A DNA stretch of 64,000 bases from Pseudomonas sp. St316 (GTDB taxonomy: Bacteria; Pseudomonadota; Gammaproteobacteria; Pseudomonadales; Pseudomonadaceae). The stretch spans positions 2,914,001 through 2,978,000 of the forward strand of contig NZ_AP021901.1 in NCBI RefSeq assembly GCF_018325905.1, read 5' to 3'. Under the pieces are notes generated by a model. It was not told the origin of the DNA. It saw only the letters and a list, made by a program, of their open reading frames with translations, and ran no database searches. The position numbers were made by a program, and so were the translations under genes. Position 1 is the stretch's first letter, and the number at the start of each line of letters is the position of its first letter. Shown piece by piece: positions 53,392 to 61,690 of the stretch.

Positions 53392-54315
53392 ATGAAGCGT
53401 CATTTCGAAGACCTGCAGTTGGGCAGCATAGAACTTTTCTGCCTGGCGGCGGAGGCGGGCAGTTTCACGGCGGCGGCGCAGTTGGCAGGGGTTACCCCGG
53501 CTGCTGTGAGCCGCTCGATCTTTCGCCTGGAAGAGCGCCTGGGTTCACGGCTTTTCGTGCGCACCACCCGCAGCATTCGCCTGACCGAAGCCGGCAAGAC
53601 CTATTTCGAGCAATGCCGGCAGGCATTGACGCAACTGGTCGAGGCGCAACAGGAAATGATGGGTGCGCAATCGGTGCCGTCCGGGCAACTGCGCATCAGC
53701 CTGCCCACCACCTACGGTCATCACCGCATCCTGCCCTTGCTGCCGGCCTTTCGGGCGCTGTACCCGCAAGTGACTGTGGACCTGCACCTGAGCAATCGAA
53801 ACATCGATTTCGTTGCCGAAGGCTATGACCTTGCCATCCGGGTGCGGGCCCAACCCGATTCGTCGATGATCGCCCGGCTGCTGGAAGACGCAAAACTGGT
53901 GGTGGTCGCGTCCCCTGACTATCTGCGCAAGACCGGCACGCCGCAGCTTCTCGAAGACCTGGACGACCACGAGTGCATCCAGTTCGAATTGCCCAGTAGC
54001 GGGCGACGGATTTCCTGGTTGTTCAATGTCGAGGGCAAGGAAAAGGAAGTGTTCGGCGAAGGGGGCTATTGCTGTTCGGACGATGTGCTCGGCGGCGTGA
54101 CGCTGGCCAAGCATGGCGCGGGCTTGTTCCAGACCTACAAATTCATCGTGGAACAGGAGTTGGCCAACGGGCAACTGGTGGAGGTGCTTGCGCCTTTCGC
54201 GGGGCGCTCACGTCCGTTCACCTTGCTCTATCCCCACGGCCGGTATGTACCGCAGCGGGTGCGCGCGTTTGTGGATTTCCTGCTGCAGTACCGGGAGCAG
54301 TGGGCCGCGATTTAA
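53392..54315 (+). CDS. LysR-family transcriptional regulator
   Basis: A 307-aa regulator. The winged helix-turn-helix (about 12-70) reads SFTAAAQLAGVTPAAVSRSIFRLEERLG; a linker helix and a PBP2-type effector domain (about 97-300) follow. It is most like the CrgA/DmlR group. It is divergent from the tautomerase gene, and the shared bipartite site suggests control of both the tautomerase and the SDR. A hairpin terminator follows. Confidence 0.94.
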   Translation: MKRHFEDLQLGSIELFCLAAEAGSFTAAAQLAGVTPAAVSRSIFRLEERLGSRLFVRTTRSIRLTEAGKTYFEQCRQALTQLVEAQQEMMGAQSVPSGQLRISLPTTYGHHRILPLLPAFRALYPQVTVDLHLSNRNIDFVAEGYDLAIRVRAQPDSSMIARLLEDAKLVVVASPDYLRKTGTPQLLEDLDDHECIQFELPSSGRRISWLFNVEGKEKEVFGEGGYCCSDDVLGGVTLAKHGAGLFQTYKFIVEQELANGQLVEVLAPFAGRSRPFTLLYPHGRYVPQRVRAFVDFLLQYREQWAAI

Positions 54316-54336
54316 GGCGGAAAACAACCGGCGACC

Positions 54337-54428
54337 CGTGGCGAGGGAGCTTGCTCCCGCTGGGCTGCGTAGCGGCCCTTTTTTATGAGCGCTTCGCACT
54401 CAAGCGGGAGCAAGCTCCCTCGCCACGG
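54337..54428. repeat. Second-type REP doublet (GTGGCGAGGGAGC-TTGCTCCC)
   Basis: CGTGGCGAGGGAGC-TTGCTCCCGC and its inverted copy GCGGGAGCAAGC-TCCCTCGCCACG flank the terminator of the LysR gene. This family differs from the TGTGGGAGCGAG type. Confidence 0.88.
54362..54384 (+). terminator. Rho-independent terminator of the LysR gene
   Basis: GGGCTGC-GTA-GCGGCCC followed by six T; located in the centre of the REP doublet. Confidence 0.88.
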
Positions 54429-54487
54429 AGTATCACTGCCGCCTCAAGTGAGCGTCTGCCACAGAGGTATTTCCGGCCAACCGGCTA

Positions 54488-54922
54488 TCAGAACTTGAAC
54501 GCCTGGCGACCGATCAGCAGCCATTTGCCGTTCTTCTGTTTCTGCCAGATCTGGAAGTTCTCGATTTCGGTCGGCACGATGTCGCCGCCCTTGATCGCCT
54601 GGGCCGAGAAATGATTGCGCACCAGGGCGGTGTCGCCCGAGAGGGTGATCTTCTGATTCTGCATTTCCAGGGTCTTGAACGCGCTCTTGCCCGTTTCGAT
54701 GTCGGCGATGAAGGCTTTCTTGTCCTGGATGTTACCGCTGGAGTGCCCGTAGGTCAGGTTTTCGGCAGCCAGTGCCTGAAGTTGTGGGATGTCCTTGTGC
54801 AGCATGGCTTGGGTCAAATGGTCGACGGCCTGGGCCACGTCTTGCTCGGCCGAAGCAGACGCTGTCGCCGCGTAGCCGCCGAACAGGCACAGGAAGCCGA
54901 TGGCCAATGTGGTTTTTTTCAT
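54488..54922 (-). CDS. Secreted NTF2-like (DUF4440-type) protein
   Basis: This 144-aa protein has a signal peptide (about 1-23, ending ATASA) and an NTF2-like cone fold (about 28-140) with LAAENLTYGHSSG, LVRNHFSAQ and WLLIGRQAFKF segments. Such periplasmic members often act as small binding proteins or enzymes with unknown ligands. The ATG at 54922 follows AAGGAAAT; a longer upstream frame lacks a ribosome binding site. Confidence 0.88.
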   Translation of the reverse strand: MKKTTLAIGFLCLFGGYAATASASAEQDVAQAVDHLTQAMLHKDIPQLQALAAENLTYGHSSGNIQDKKAFIADIETGKSAFKTLEMQNQKITLSGDTALVRNHFSAQAIKGGDIVPTEIENFQIWQKQKNGKWLLIGRQAFKF

Positions 54923-55143
54923 GGGGATTTCCTTATTTTTGTAGGTGGCGAGAACGCTAGCGATACGTTCTCGTCTGTCATCGTACAACTTGTTTTGAGA
55001 GGGGGGAACTGCCGAATGAATGTACGTTGTGTTTTCGATAAAAAAGATTTGCCAATCAGGTTCCTTGGGCATGCCCAGCCGTTATGATCTCGCGGGTTGT
55101 ACGCTGCTCTTGCGCGGACGAACTCGGAACAGAAGGAATCAGG

Positions 55144-56046
55144 ATGTCCCCGACACTTTCAGACCGCTATCGCGGATGCTTACTAGGCTTGGCATGTGGT
55201 GACGCCGTTGGCACAACTGTTGAATTCCAGCCACGGAATTCCTTTGCCCCTGTGACCGACATGGTCGGTGGCGGCCCCTTCAGTCTCAAGCCTGGCCAAT
55301 GGACCGATGACACATCGATGGCTTTGTGTCTGGCTGAGAGCCTGTTGCAAAAGCGTGGTTTTGATGCGGCTGACCAGATGGGCCGATACCTCAATTGGTG
55401 GCGTTGGGGTTATCTGAGTTCCACTGGCGATTGCTTTGACATTGGTATGACCGTTCGCGGTGCACTGGAAAGCTATCAGTCCCATGGCAACCCCTTCGCG
55501 GGGGATACCGCTCCTGATACGGCTGGCAATGGCTCGCTGATGCGACTGGCACCGGTCGTGTTGTTCTTTTATCCGGATCGCGAACGCATTCGCGATTTTG
55601 CGGCTCTGAGTTCACGCACAACCCATGGGGCAACAGAGGCGGTGGAGTGTTGCCAAGTGTTAGCCGATGTCATTGGCAACGCATTGAACGGCGCTTCAAA
55701 GACGGAGGTGTTGCGTGTGGCGTCCGAGCAACTGACCGAGGCCAAAGTGATAGCGCTCGCCCAAGGGGCCTATCAGGGAAAAGGTCGTAGTGAAGTGTCA
55801 GGCTCTGGTTATTCGGTGGCTTCCTTGGAAGCGGCGCTGTGGTGCTTTCATCAGACGGACAGTTTCACTGATGCGGTGCTGACCGCGACGAACCTGGGCG
55901 ACGACGCTGACACCACCGCTGCCATTGTCGGTCAGGTAGCGGGGGCATTTTATGGGGTGCAGGCTATTCCCTCCGATTGGTTGCAGAAATTGTGGATGCG
56001 ACAGGAGATTGAAGCCATGGCGGATGCGCTTCACTTGCAGGTCTGA
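55144..56046 (+). CDS. ADP-ribosylglycohydrolase family protein
   Basis: A 300-aa all-helical hydrolase of the DraG/ARH family. Metal-binding motifs are in place: the N-terminal GLACGDAVGTTVEF, the TDDT of GQWTDDTSMALC and the C-terminal GDDADTTAAIVGQVAGAFYG. Such enzymes remove ADP-ribose from proteins or small molecules using two Mg ions. The ATG at 55144 follows AAGGAATCAGG. Codon use is less GC-rich than the neighbours and no partner ADP-ribosyltransferase is visible, so this could be an acquired gene. Confidence 0.92.
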   Translation: MSPTLSDRYRGCLLGLACGDAVGTTVEFQPRNSFAPVTDMVGGGPFSLKPGQWTDDTSMALCLAESLLQKRGFDAADQMGRYLNWWRWGYLSSTGDCFDIGMTVRGALESYQSHGNPFAGDTAPDTAGNGSLMRLAPVVLFFYPDRERIRDFAALSSRTTHGATEAVECCQVLADVIGNALNGASKTEVLRVASEQLTEAKVIALAQGAYQGKGRSEVSGSGYSVASLEAALWCFHQTDSFTDAVLTATNLGDDADTTAAIVGQVAGAFYGVQAIPSDWLQKLWMRQEIEAMADALHLQV

Positions 56047-56128
56047 GCCGCGGGCAAGGTCGCCCTGCGTCATATTCATAGCCATCGCCCTATAACCCGT
56101 GGCTGCAATCCCCAGGAGCCTCATCACT

Positions 56129-56536
56129 ATGGAAGTAACTATGCCCCAACCTTGGTACAACACTCGTCCCGCCCCCGTCTTCATGACCGTCTTTTACTGC
56201 TTCATCGTCTTGATCCAAGCTGGCGTTTGGGTAGCAGAGGAAGGTTTCGAGCAGGCACGTTTTGGTGACATTTCTATCTTGGTGTTTCTCAATATCTGCA
56301 CGGTAGCGCTGCTGATGTTCGTAGGCGGATTGATGCTTTTCGCGAGGAAAAAGGGCAGCTCGCTTTGCTTCGTTCTTGCCTTGGCGTTAGGCGTAACGAT
56401 CTCAGTTAGCCGGATGGGAAGCGATTCTATTGTCCATCTGCTCACGCTGCCGATGTTTAAGGAGTACGCGTTGGTCTTCGGGATCTGGGTCTATAGCCTT
56501 CAATTGCGCACCACCGATTACTTCTTGTCCAAATAA
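56129..56536 (+). CDS. Small four-helix membrane protein of unknown function
   Basis: A 135-aa integral membrane protein with about four hydrophobic segments (FMTVFYCFIVLIQAGVWV, LVFLNICTVALLMFVGG, LCFVLALALGVTISVS, YALVFGIWVYSL). No family is recognised. The ATG at 56129 has CAGGAG at good spacing; a GTG/ATG alternative lies either side. Base composition is lower in GC than the surroundings, like the ADP-ribosylglycohydrolase gene before it. A clear terminator follows. Confidence 0.75.
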   Translation: MEVTMPQPWYNTRPAPVFMTVFYCFIVLIQAGVWVAEEGFEQARFGDISILVFLNICTVALLMFVGGLMLFARKKGSSLCFVLALALGVTISVSRMGSDSIVHLLTLPMFKEYALVFGIWVYSLQLRTTDYFLSK

Positions 56537-56591
56537 GATACCGGCTAATCCAGTAGGTGCCGGCGCACCAAAAGTTGAGCCAAAAAAAGGC

Positions 56592-56625
56592 AATGCCAGT
56601 CAGTTAAGCTGTCTGGCATTTTTTT
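56592..56625 (+). terminator. Rho-independent terminator after the membrane protein gene
   Basis: AATGCCAG-T-CAG / CTG-T-CTGGCATT with a TTAAG loop and a run of T. Confidence 0.93.
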
Positions 56626-56639
56626 CCACCATTTGATAA

Positions 56640-57173
56640 CGCAACAAGTTGTAGCCGGTCAGCTATAGGAAAATTCCCTATAGCATCCGTCAACGTATTA
56701 TCTACTGCATGACCTCGTTTAATATCGATGAGGCCAAAGCGTCCCATAAGACACTGTATTTACACCAATACAGCCCCAAGAAATAACGAAGAAAAGTCGC
56801 CCCGTTTAATTGCTGTAAACATATCCGGCGCGACACGTTTAAATACATTCTACATTACGCCCTAAAGGCTACGAGACCTTGCGTCCTTACTTACGCATGC
56901 GTCAGAATCCGCTGGCTTGTGCGCTTTGCCCCTGGCCTCTATCGTTTCCCTGCCACTGCCCATCAGTGGTCGGGTTTAGTCGCTCGGTCGGTTTTAGTAA
57001 AGTGTATAAGTACCATTCAGTCAGGTCATTTATTCCTGTACTTGATGGTGGTTGTGCGCAGGGCGCCCTTGGGCGCGCCGGGTTTGCTAATTCCACCGGT
57101 CGACTAACCTGCGTACAGCCGCCACCCTCTTTTAGTCGAGAGCGGTTGCGGCCCCAACTCTGGAATTAGTCAT
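56640..57173. other. Long leader/intergenic region before the DUF6124 gene
   Basis: About 530 bp without a supported gene. The first half is AT-rich with CTGTATT...AATACAG type short repeats. The second half (56930-57170) contains a GC stem GCGCCC-TT-GGGCGC (57063-57076) and a TCTTTTAGTCGAGAGC segment close to the start codon. A 96-codon frame here is more likely RNA leader than protein. The arrangement resembles long conserved leaders I recall before this gene family in Pseudomonas. Confidence 0.4.
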
Positions 57174-57536
57174 ATGTTCAAGGTTACTCCCAACCCTCCG
57201 GATATCGATTCGGTACTCTACGGCGACTCTCTCGACCCCGAAAAGTTGAAAGAGGCGGCAGACCGCGCGCTCAAGTTCTACCTGAACCCCGGGGCGACGA
57301 AAACGCAGATACAGCCCCGCAAGCCCAGCACGATCTTCACCATCGACGCAGCGGTGGATGACGAAACGTTGCTCGTTGAGGCGTGCGAATCCTTGGCATC
57401 CGCCAGCGTGATGGTCAGTGACCTCACCGATTTGACGGACGGCCCAAGACGCCAAACGATGCTGGTGCTGCAACGGGTCATCATGTTGGGTGAGTTAGCG
57501 GTCAATCGAGTACTGGATAACCACAAGCCTGGGTAG
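57174..57536 (+). CDS. DUF6124/DUF3077-type small protein
   Basis: This 120-aa cytoplasmic protein begins MFKVTPNPP, the hallmark start of a Pseudomonas-restricted family of unknown function that occurs in several copies per genome. A helical C-terminal half includes LLVEACESLASASVMVSDL and a predicted amphipathic RRQTMLVLQRVIMLGELAVNRVLD. No metal or catalytic motif is seen. The long, possibly structured leader upstream suggests regulation at RNA level, which is inference. Confidence 0.8.
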   Translation: MFKVTPNPPDIDSVLYGDSLDPEKLKEAADRALKFYLNPGATKTQIQPRKPSTIFTIDAAVDDETLLVEACESLASASVMVSDLTDLTDGPRRQTMLVLQRVIMLGELAVNRVLDNHKPG

Positions 57537-57655
57537 TCGCCAGGTAGTGTTGTGGGGGGCGCCGCAAGCGCCCTCACAACCTAGGTCCACGACGATCGGT
57601 GGAACGTTGGGTTCCGTCAGGCACTGCCAAGCGCATGGGCCTTGTTGCTCCGCCT

Positions 57656-58552
57656 TCACAAGCCTTCCCGCACCGCCCCCCGAATCCCTTCCAGCAACAT
57701 GGTGAACGCCGGATTGTCGTTGTCTTCGCGCCACACCAAGTGCAACTCGCTCTGCACCCCTTCGCCCAGGTCGATCTCGCGAAACACCACCTGCTTGAAC
57801 ACCACGTTGGTGGCGCAACGCGGTACCAGCGCCAGGCCCATGCCGGCGTTGACCAGGGCCAGGATCGTCAGCGACGACCCCAGCCATTGCACGAATTGCG
57901 GCGCGACCTGGGCCGAGCGGAGCATGCCGGTGAGCAATTCGTTGAAGGGCGGGTAGGCGGCGTGGGAGTACATCAGGAACGGTTGGGCGTCGAGGTCCTG
58001 GACGCTCACGGTCTCGGCGCTGGCCAGCGGATGTCCGGCGGGCACCGCCAGCACGAAGGGCTCGCGCACCAGGCATTCGGTGGCATAGCCGGTTTCCAGC
58101 AGTGGCGAGCGGACGATGCCCAGGTCGATGCGCCGGGCGCGCAGGGCTTCATGTTGCTGGTAGGTGTTCATCTCCGCCAAGACAATTTTGACCTGAGGCT
58201 GTTTCAGCCGGGCCTCGGCAATCACCTTGGGCAGAAACTCGTATACCGCGCTGCCGACGAAGCTGATGGTCACCGAGCCGATGTCACCCTGGGCAAAGCG
58301 CCGGGCGGCGATGGCGGCCTGTTGCGCCTGTTCCAGCAGGTTCTGCGCTTCGATGAAAAACGCCCGGCCGGCGGCGGTGAGCGCCACGCTGCGGGTGCTG
58401 CGGGTGAACAGCTCGACGCCCAGGTGATGCTCCAGCAATTGGATCTGCCGGCTCAGCGGTGGTTGGGTCATGTTCAGGCGTTCGGCGGCTCGACGAAAGT
58501 TGAGTTCGGTCGCCACGGTGGTGAAGCAGCGCAACTGGGCCAGTTCAAACAT
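57656..58552 (-). CDS. LysR-family transcriptional regulator
   Basis: A 298-aa regulator: winged helix-turn-helix (about 1-60; NFRRAAERLNMTQPPLSRQIQLLEHHLGV) and a PBP2 effector domain of the BenM/CatM type (about 90-290). The ATG at 58552 is standard for the family (MFELAQLRCFTTVA). It is divergent from the MFS/dehydratase operon, which it probably controls through the TTGAT-N11-ATCAA site at its start codon. Confidence 0.94.
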   Translation of the reverse strand: MFELAQLRCFTTVATELNFRRAAERLNMTQPPLSRQIQLLEHHLGVELFTRSTRSVALTAAGRAFFIEAQNLLEQAQQAAIAARRFAQGDIGSVTISFVGSAVYEFLPKVIAEARLKQPQVKIVLAEMNTYQQHEALRARRIDLGIVRSPLLETGYATECLVREPFVLAVPAGHPLASAETVSVQDLDAQPFLMYSHAAYPPFNELLTGMLRSAQVAPQFVQWLGSSLTILALVNAGMGLALVPRCATNVVFKQVVFREIDLGEGVQSELHLVWREDNDNPAFTMLLEGIRGAVREGL

Positions 58553-58572
58553 TGATTCAATCCGAGTATCAA
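58552..58572. promoter_or_regulatory. LysR-type box TTGAT-N11-ATCAA
   Basis: Perfect inverted half-sites TTGAT (58552-58556) and ATCAA (58568-58572) with an 11-base spacer overlap the LysR start codon, in the divergent LysR/MFS region. Confidence 0.55.
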
Positions 58573-58659
58573 TCAAGTGCCAAGTTAGATTAGACGGGAA
58601 CAATCCGCCGCGTCCATCATCGTCCCGTTCCTCACAAAAACAATGATCGGGAGGCACCC

Positions 58660-60063
58660 TTGAATAACGTAACGGACTCCACCCATGACAGCACCCTGGC
58701 GCTCGCGGCGGCCAAGGTCAAACGTCATGTACTGCCGTTGGTGGTGGTGATGTTCATCGTCAACTACATCGACCGGGTCAACATCGGCTTCGTGCGCAGT
58801 CACCTGGAAACCGACCTGGGCATCGGCGCCGCAGCCTATGGGCTCGGCGCCGGGCTGTTCTTTGTCGGCTACGCGCTGTTCGAAGTGCCGTCCAACATGC
58901 TGTTGCAACGCTACGGCGCGCGGGCCTGGCTGACACGCATCATGTTCACCTGGGGCGCGGCGGCCATGGCCATGGCTTTTGTGCGCGGTGAGACCAGTTT
59001 CTATGTGCTGCGCTTCATCCTCGGTGCGGCGGAGGCGGGGTTCTTTCCTGGCATCATCTACTACTTCACCCAATGGTTGCCGGCCAACGAGCGTGGCAAG
59101 GCGATGGCGATCTTCCTCAGTGGTTCGGCCATCGCTTCGGTGATTTCCGGGCCGGTGTCGGGGGCGCTGTTGCAGGTCAGTGGGATGGGCCTGCACGGTT
59201 GGCAATGGATGTTCCTGATCGAAGGCTTCGCTTCCATTGTGTTGTGCGGGTTTGTCTGGTTCTGGCTGCAATCGCACCCAAGCCAGGCCAAATGGCTGAG
59301 CGTAGAAGAGAAGACCGTGCTGATCGCGGCCATTGCCGAGGAGCAGCGGGCCCGGGAAGCGGCGCAGGTGATCAAACCGTCGGTGTTCAAGTTGCTGGCC
59401 GACCGACAGATCGCGTTGTTCTGTTTCATCTACTTCTCCATCGCCCTGACCATCTACGGCGCCACGTTCTGGCTACCGAGCATGATCAAGAAAATGGGCA
59501 ACCTGGGAGACTTCCAGGTCGGTTTGCTCAATTCCATTCCGTGGATCATTTCCATCATCGCGATGTACGGCTTTGCCGCCCTGGCCGGCAAATGGAAATT
59601 CCAGCAGGCCTGGGTCGCGGTGACGCTGGTGATTGCCGCGTTCGGCATGTTCATGTCCACCACCGGCGGGCCGATCTTTGCTTTCGTGGCGATCTGTTTC
59701 GCCGCCATCGGTTTCAAGGCCGCCTCGGCGCTGTTCTGGCCGATTCCCCAAGGCTACCTGGATGCGCGCATCGCCGCGGCAGTGATCGCCCTGATCAACT
59801 CCATCGGTAACCTCGGTGGCTTCGTGGCGCCCACGGCCTTCGGCTTCCTGGAGCAGACCACCGGGTCCATCGAAGGTGGGTTGTATGGGCTGGCTATCAC
59901 CTCCCTGGTTGCCGCCGTGGTGATTTTCTTTGCCCGCACCAAGCCGGGCCGTGATACGCCGAATTCACTGTCTGGCCGACCTGAAACCGTTGCCCAGACC
60001 GCTGTCGACCACTCGGAAAAAAACCAAGCCTTGAACCCTGTCCCATCGGGAGCCGCTGTATGA
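58660..60063 (+). CDS. MFS transporter, anion:cation symporter type (sugar acid uptake)
   Basis: A 467-aa carrier with 12 helices. Family signatures include VNYIDRVNIGFV in TM1 and RFILGAAEAGFFPGIIYY in the fourth helix region, typical of the ACS group that imports glucarate, galactonate and phthalate-like anions. The start is TTG at 58660, set by GGGAGG eight bases upstream; no ATG fits. It overlaps the dehydratase gene by four bases (ATGA), so the carrier and the enzyme are co-translated and likely act on the same sugar acid. Confidence 0.93.
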   Translation: MNNVTDSTHDSTLALAAAKVKRHVLPLVVVMFIVNYIDRVNIGFVRSHLETDLGIGAAAYGLGAGLFFVGYALFEVPSNMLLQRYGARAWLTRIMFTWGAAAMAMAFVRGETSFYVLRFILGAAEAGFFPGIIYYFTQWLPANERGKAMAIFLSGSAIASVISGPVSGALLQVSGMGLHGWQWMFLIEGFASIVLCGFVWFWLQSHPSQAKWLSVEEKTVLIAAIAEEQRAREAAQVIKPSVFKLLADRQIALFCFIYFSIALTIYGATFWLPSMIKKMGNLGDFQVGLLNSIPWIISIIAMYGFAALAGKWKFQQAWVAVTLVIAAFGMFMSTTGGPIFAFVAICFAAIGFKAASALFWPIPQGYLDARIAAAVIALINSIGNLGGFVAPTAFGFLEQTTGSIEGGLYGLAITSLVAAVVIFFARTKPGRDTPNSLSGRPETVAQTAVDHSEKNQALNPVPSGAAV

Positions 60064-61334
60064 AGATCAAACGCGTCACCGTCACCCCCATTGCTTTTCG
60101 CGATCCCCCCTTGCTCAACGCCAGCGGCATTCATGAGCCGTTCGCACTGCGCTCGATCATCGAGATCGAGAGCGACAACGGTTACATCGGCCTGGGGGAG
60201 AGCTACGGCGATGCGCCGGCCCTGGCGATCCAGCAGCAGTTGCAAAGCCAGTTGATCGGTCTGGATCCGTTCAACCTCAACCAGTTGCGGGCTATCGTCC
60301 AGGCGACCGTCGCCGCGCAGAAACCGGTCAGCGTTGCCGGTGCCGAACTGGCGCCGGGTTCCCATGCGAGCAAGGCGGTGAGCAATGCTTATTCGGCGTT
60401 CGAAGTGGCCTGCCTGGACTTGCAGGCCCATTACCTGAATGTGCCGCTGGTGGACCTGTTGGGGGGCGCGATTCGCGACGAGATTCCGTTCAGCGCCTAC
60501 CTGTTTTTCAAGTATGCCGAGCACATCGATTCACCCTATCCGCCAGACAGTTGGGGCGAAGCGCTCAACGAGGAGCAGATCGTCGCCCAGGCCCGGCGGA
60601 TGATCCAGGACTACGGCTTCAAGAGCATCAAGCTCAAGGCCGGTGCCCTCGATCCGGAGCATGAAGTTGCCTGCATCAAGGCGCTGAAACGGGCGTTTCC
60701 AGGGTACCCGTTGCGCATCGATCCCAACGGCAACTGGTCCCTGGAAACCTCGATTCGCATGGCCGAGCTGCTGGGCGATGACCTGCAGTACTACGAAGAC
60801 CCGACGCCGGGGCTGGAGGGCATGGCCGAGCTGCACAAACGCACGGGGCTGCCGCTGGCGACCAATATGGTGGTCACCGATTTCGATGAGTTCCGCCGCA
60901 GCGTGGCGCTGAACAGTGTGCAGATCGTGTTGGCCGACCACCATTACTGGGGCGGCCTGCGCGACACCCAGGCCTTGGCGAAAATGTGCAGCACCTTCGG
61001 CCTGGGCGTGTCGATGCATTCCAACTCGCACCTGGGCATCAGCCTCATGGCCATGGCCCATGTGGCGGCGGCGGTGCCGAACCTGGACTACGCCTGTGAC
61101 ACCCACTACCCGTGGCAGGAACCGGATGAAGAGGTGATCAAGGGCGGCAAGCTGCCGATTGTCGACGGCTGCGTGAAGATCACCCGGGCGCCTGGCCTGG
61201 GCTTGGAACTGGACCGCGATCAACTGGGCAAGCTGCATGAGCAGTTCCTCAGTTGCGGCATCCGCCAGCGCGACGATGTGCGCCAGATGCAGCGCTACAA
61301 GCCAGACTGGAAAACCGTCAAGCCGCGCTTCTGA
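60060..61334 (+). CDS. Enolase-superfamily sugar acid dehydratase (glucarate dehydratase-like)
   Basis: A 424-aa mandelate racemase/glucarate dehydratase-type enzyme. The KxK pair is in SIKLKAG, metal ligands in RIDPNGNW (Asp), YYEDPTPG (Glu) and the Asn of LATNMVVTD, and the catalytic His in SMHSNSHLGISLM. These are the features of glucarate dehydratases, which convert D-glucarate to 5-keto-4-deoxyglucarate. The coupled MFS gene supports a sugar-acid pathway, but exact substrate is uncertain. Length is close to normal (about 440). Confidence 0.9.
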   Translation: MKIKRVTVTPIAFRDPPLLNASGIHEPFALRSIIEIESDNGYIGLGESYGDAPALAIQQQLQSQLIGLDPFNLNQLRAIVQATVAAQKPVSVAGAELAPGSHASKAVSNAYSAFEVACLDLQAHYLNVPLVDLLGGAIRDEIPFSAYLFFKYAEHIDSPYPPDSWGEALNEEQIVAQARRMIQDYGFKSIKLKAGALDPEHEVACIKALKRAFPGYPLRIDPNGNWSLETSIRMAELLGDDLQYYEDPTPGLEGMAELHKRTGLPLATNMVVTDFDEFRRSVALNSVQIVLADHHYWGGLRDTQALAKMCSTFGLGVSMHSNSHLGISLMAMAHVAAAVPNLDYACDTHYPWQEPDEEVIKGGKLPIVDGCVKITRAPGLGLELDRDQLGKLHEQFLSCGIRQRDDVRQMQRYKPDWKTVKPRF

Positions 61335-61367
61335 AGGTGAGAGGCCGCCTGTGGCTAGAGGGTATCT

Positions 61368-61456
61368 GTGGGAGCAAGGCTTGCCCGCGATAGCCACGCC
61401 GCGGTCGAACAGCTGAACCGCGTTATCGTTCATCGCGGGCAAGCCTTGCTCCCACA
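61368..61456. repeat. REP inverted pair
   Basis: TGTGGGAGCAAGGC-TTGCCCGCGAT and its inverted copy. The remaining 61457-61690 before the porin shows no gene and no clear promoter motif. Confidence 0.9.
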
Positions 61457-61690
61457 GATACCCCCTGGCCACAGGTCGGGGGTCCTCATCTGCCCCTACA
61501 TTCCCCCGGCTATCCTGCGGCCCACACCCAAAGTACCGCGCCCGTCGGCAGCCCGGTCCTACTCCCAAACTGCCGCGCCGGGCCGGCGCTTCCAAAGCCT
61601 CCGCCAATTGCCTCCAAGGCAGCGTATGACGCGCCCGGGCACCTTTCGATAATCGCCTCCGACATCCCGTCCCCTGTTGCGGAGCGCGCC

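Noticed and set aside
56879..57169. 96-codon frame upstream of the DUF6124 gene
   Set aside because: No ribosome binding site and a non-protein-like composition; better explained as leader RNA.
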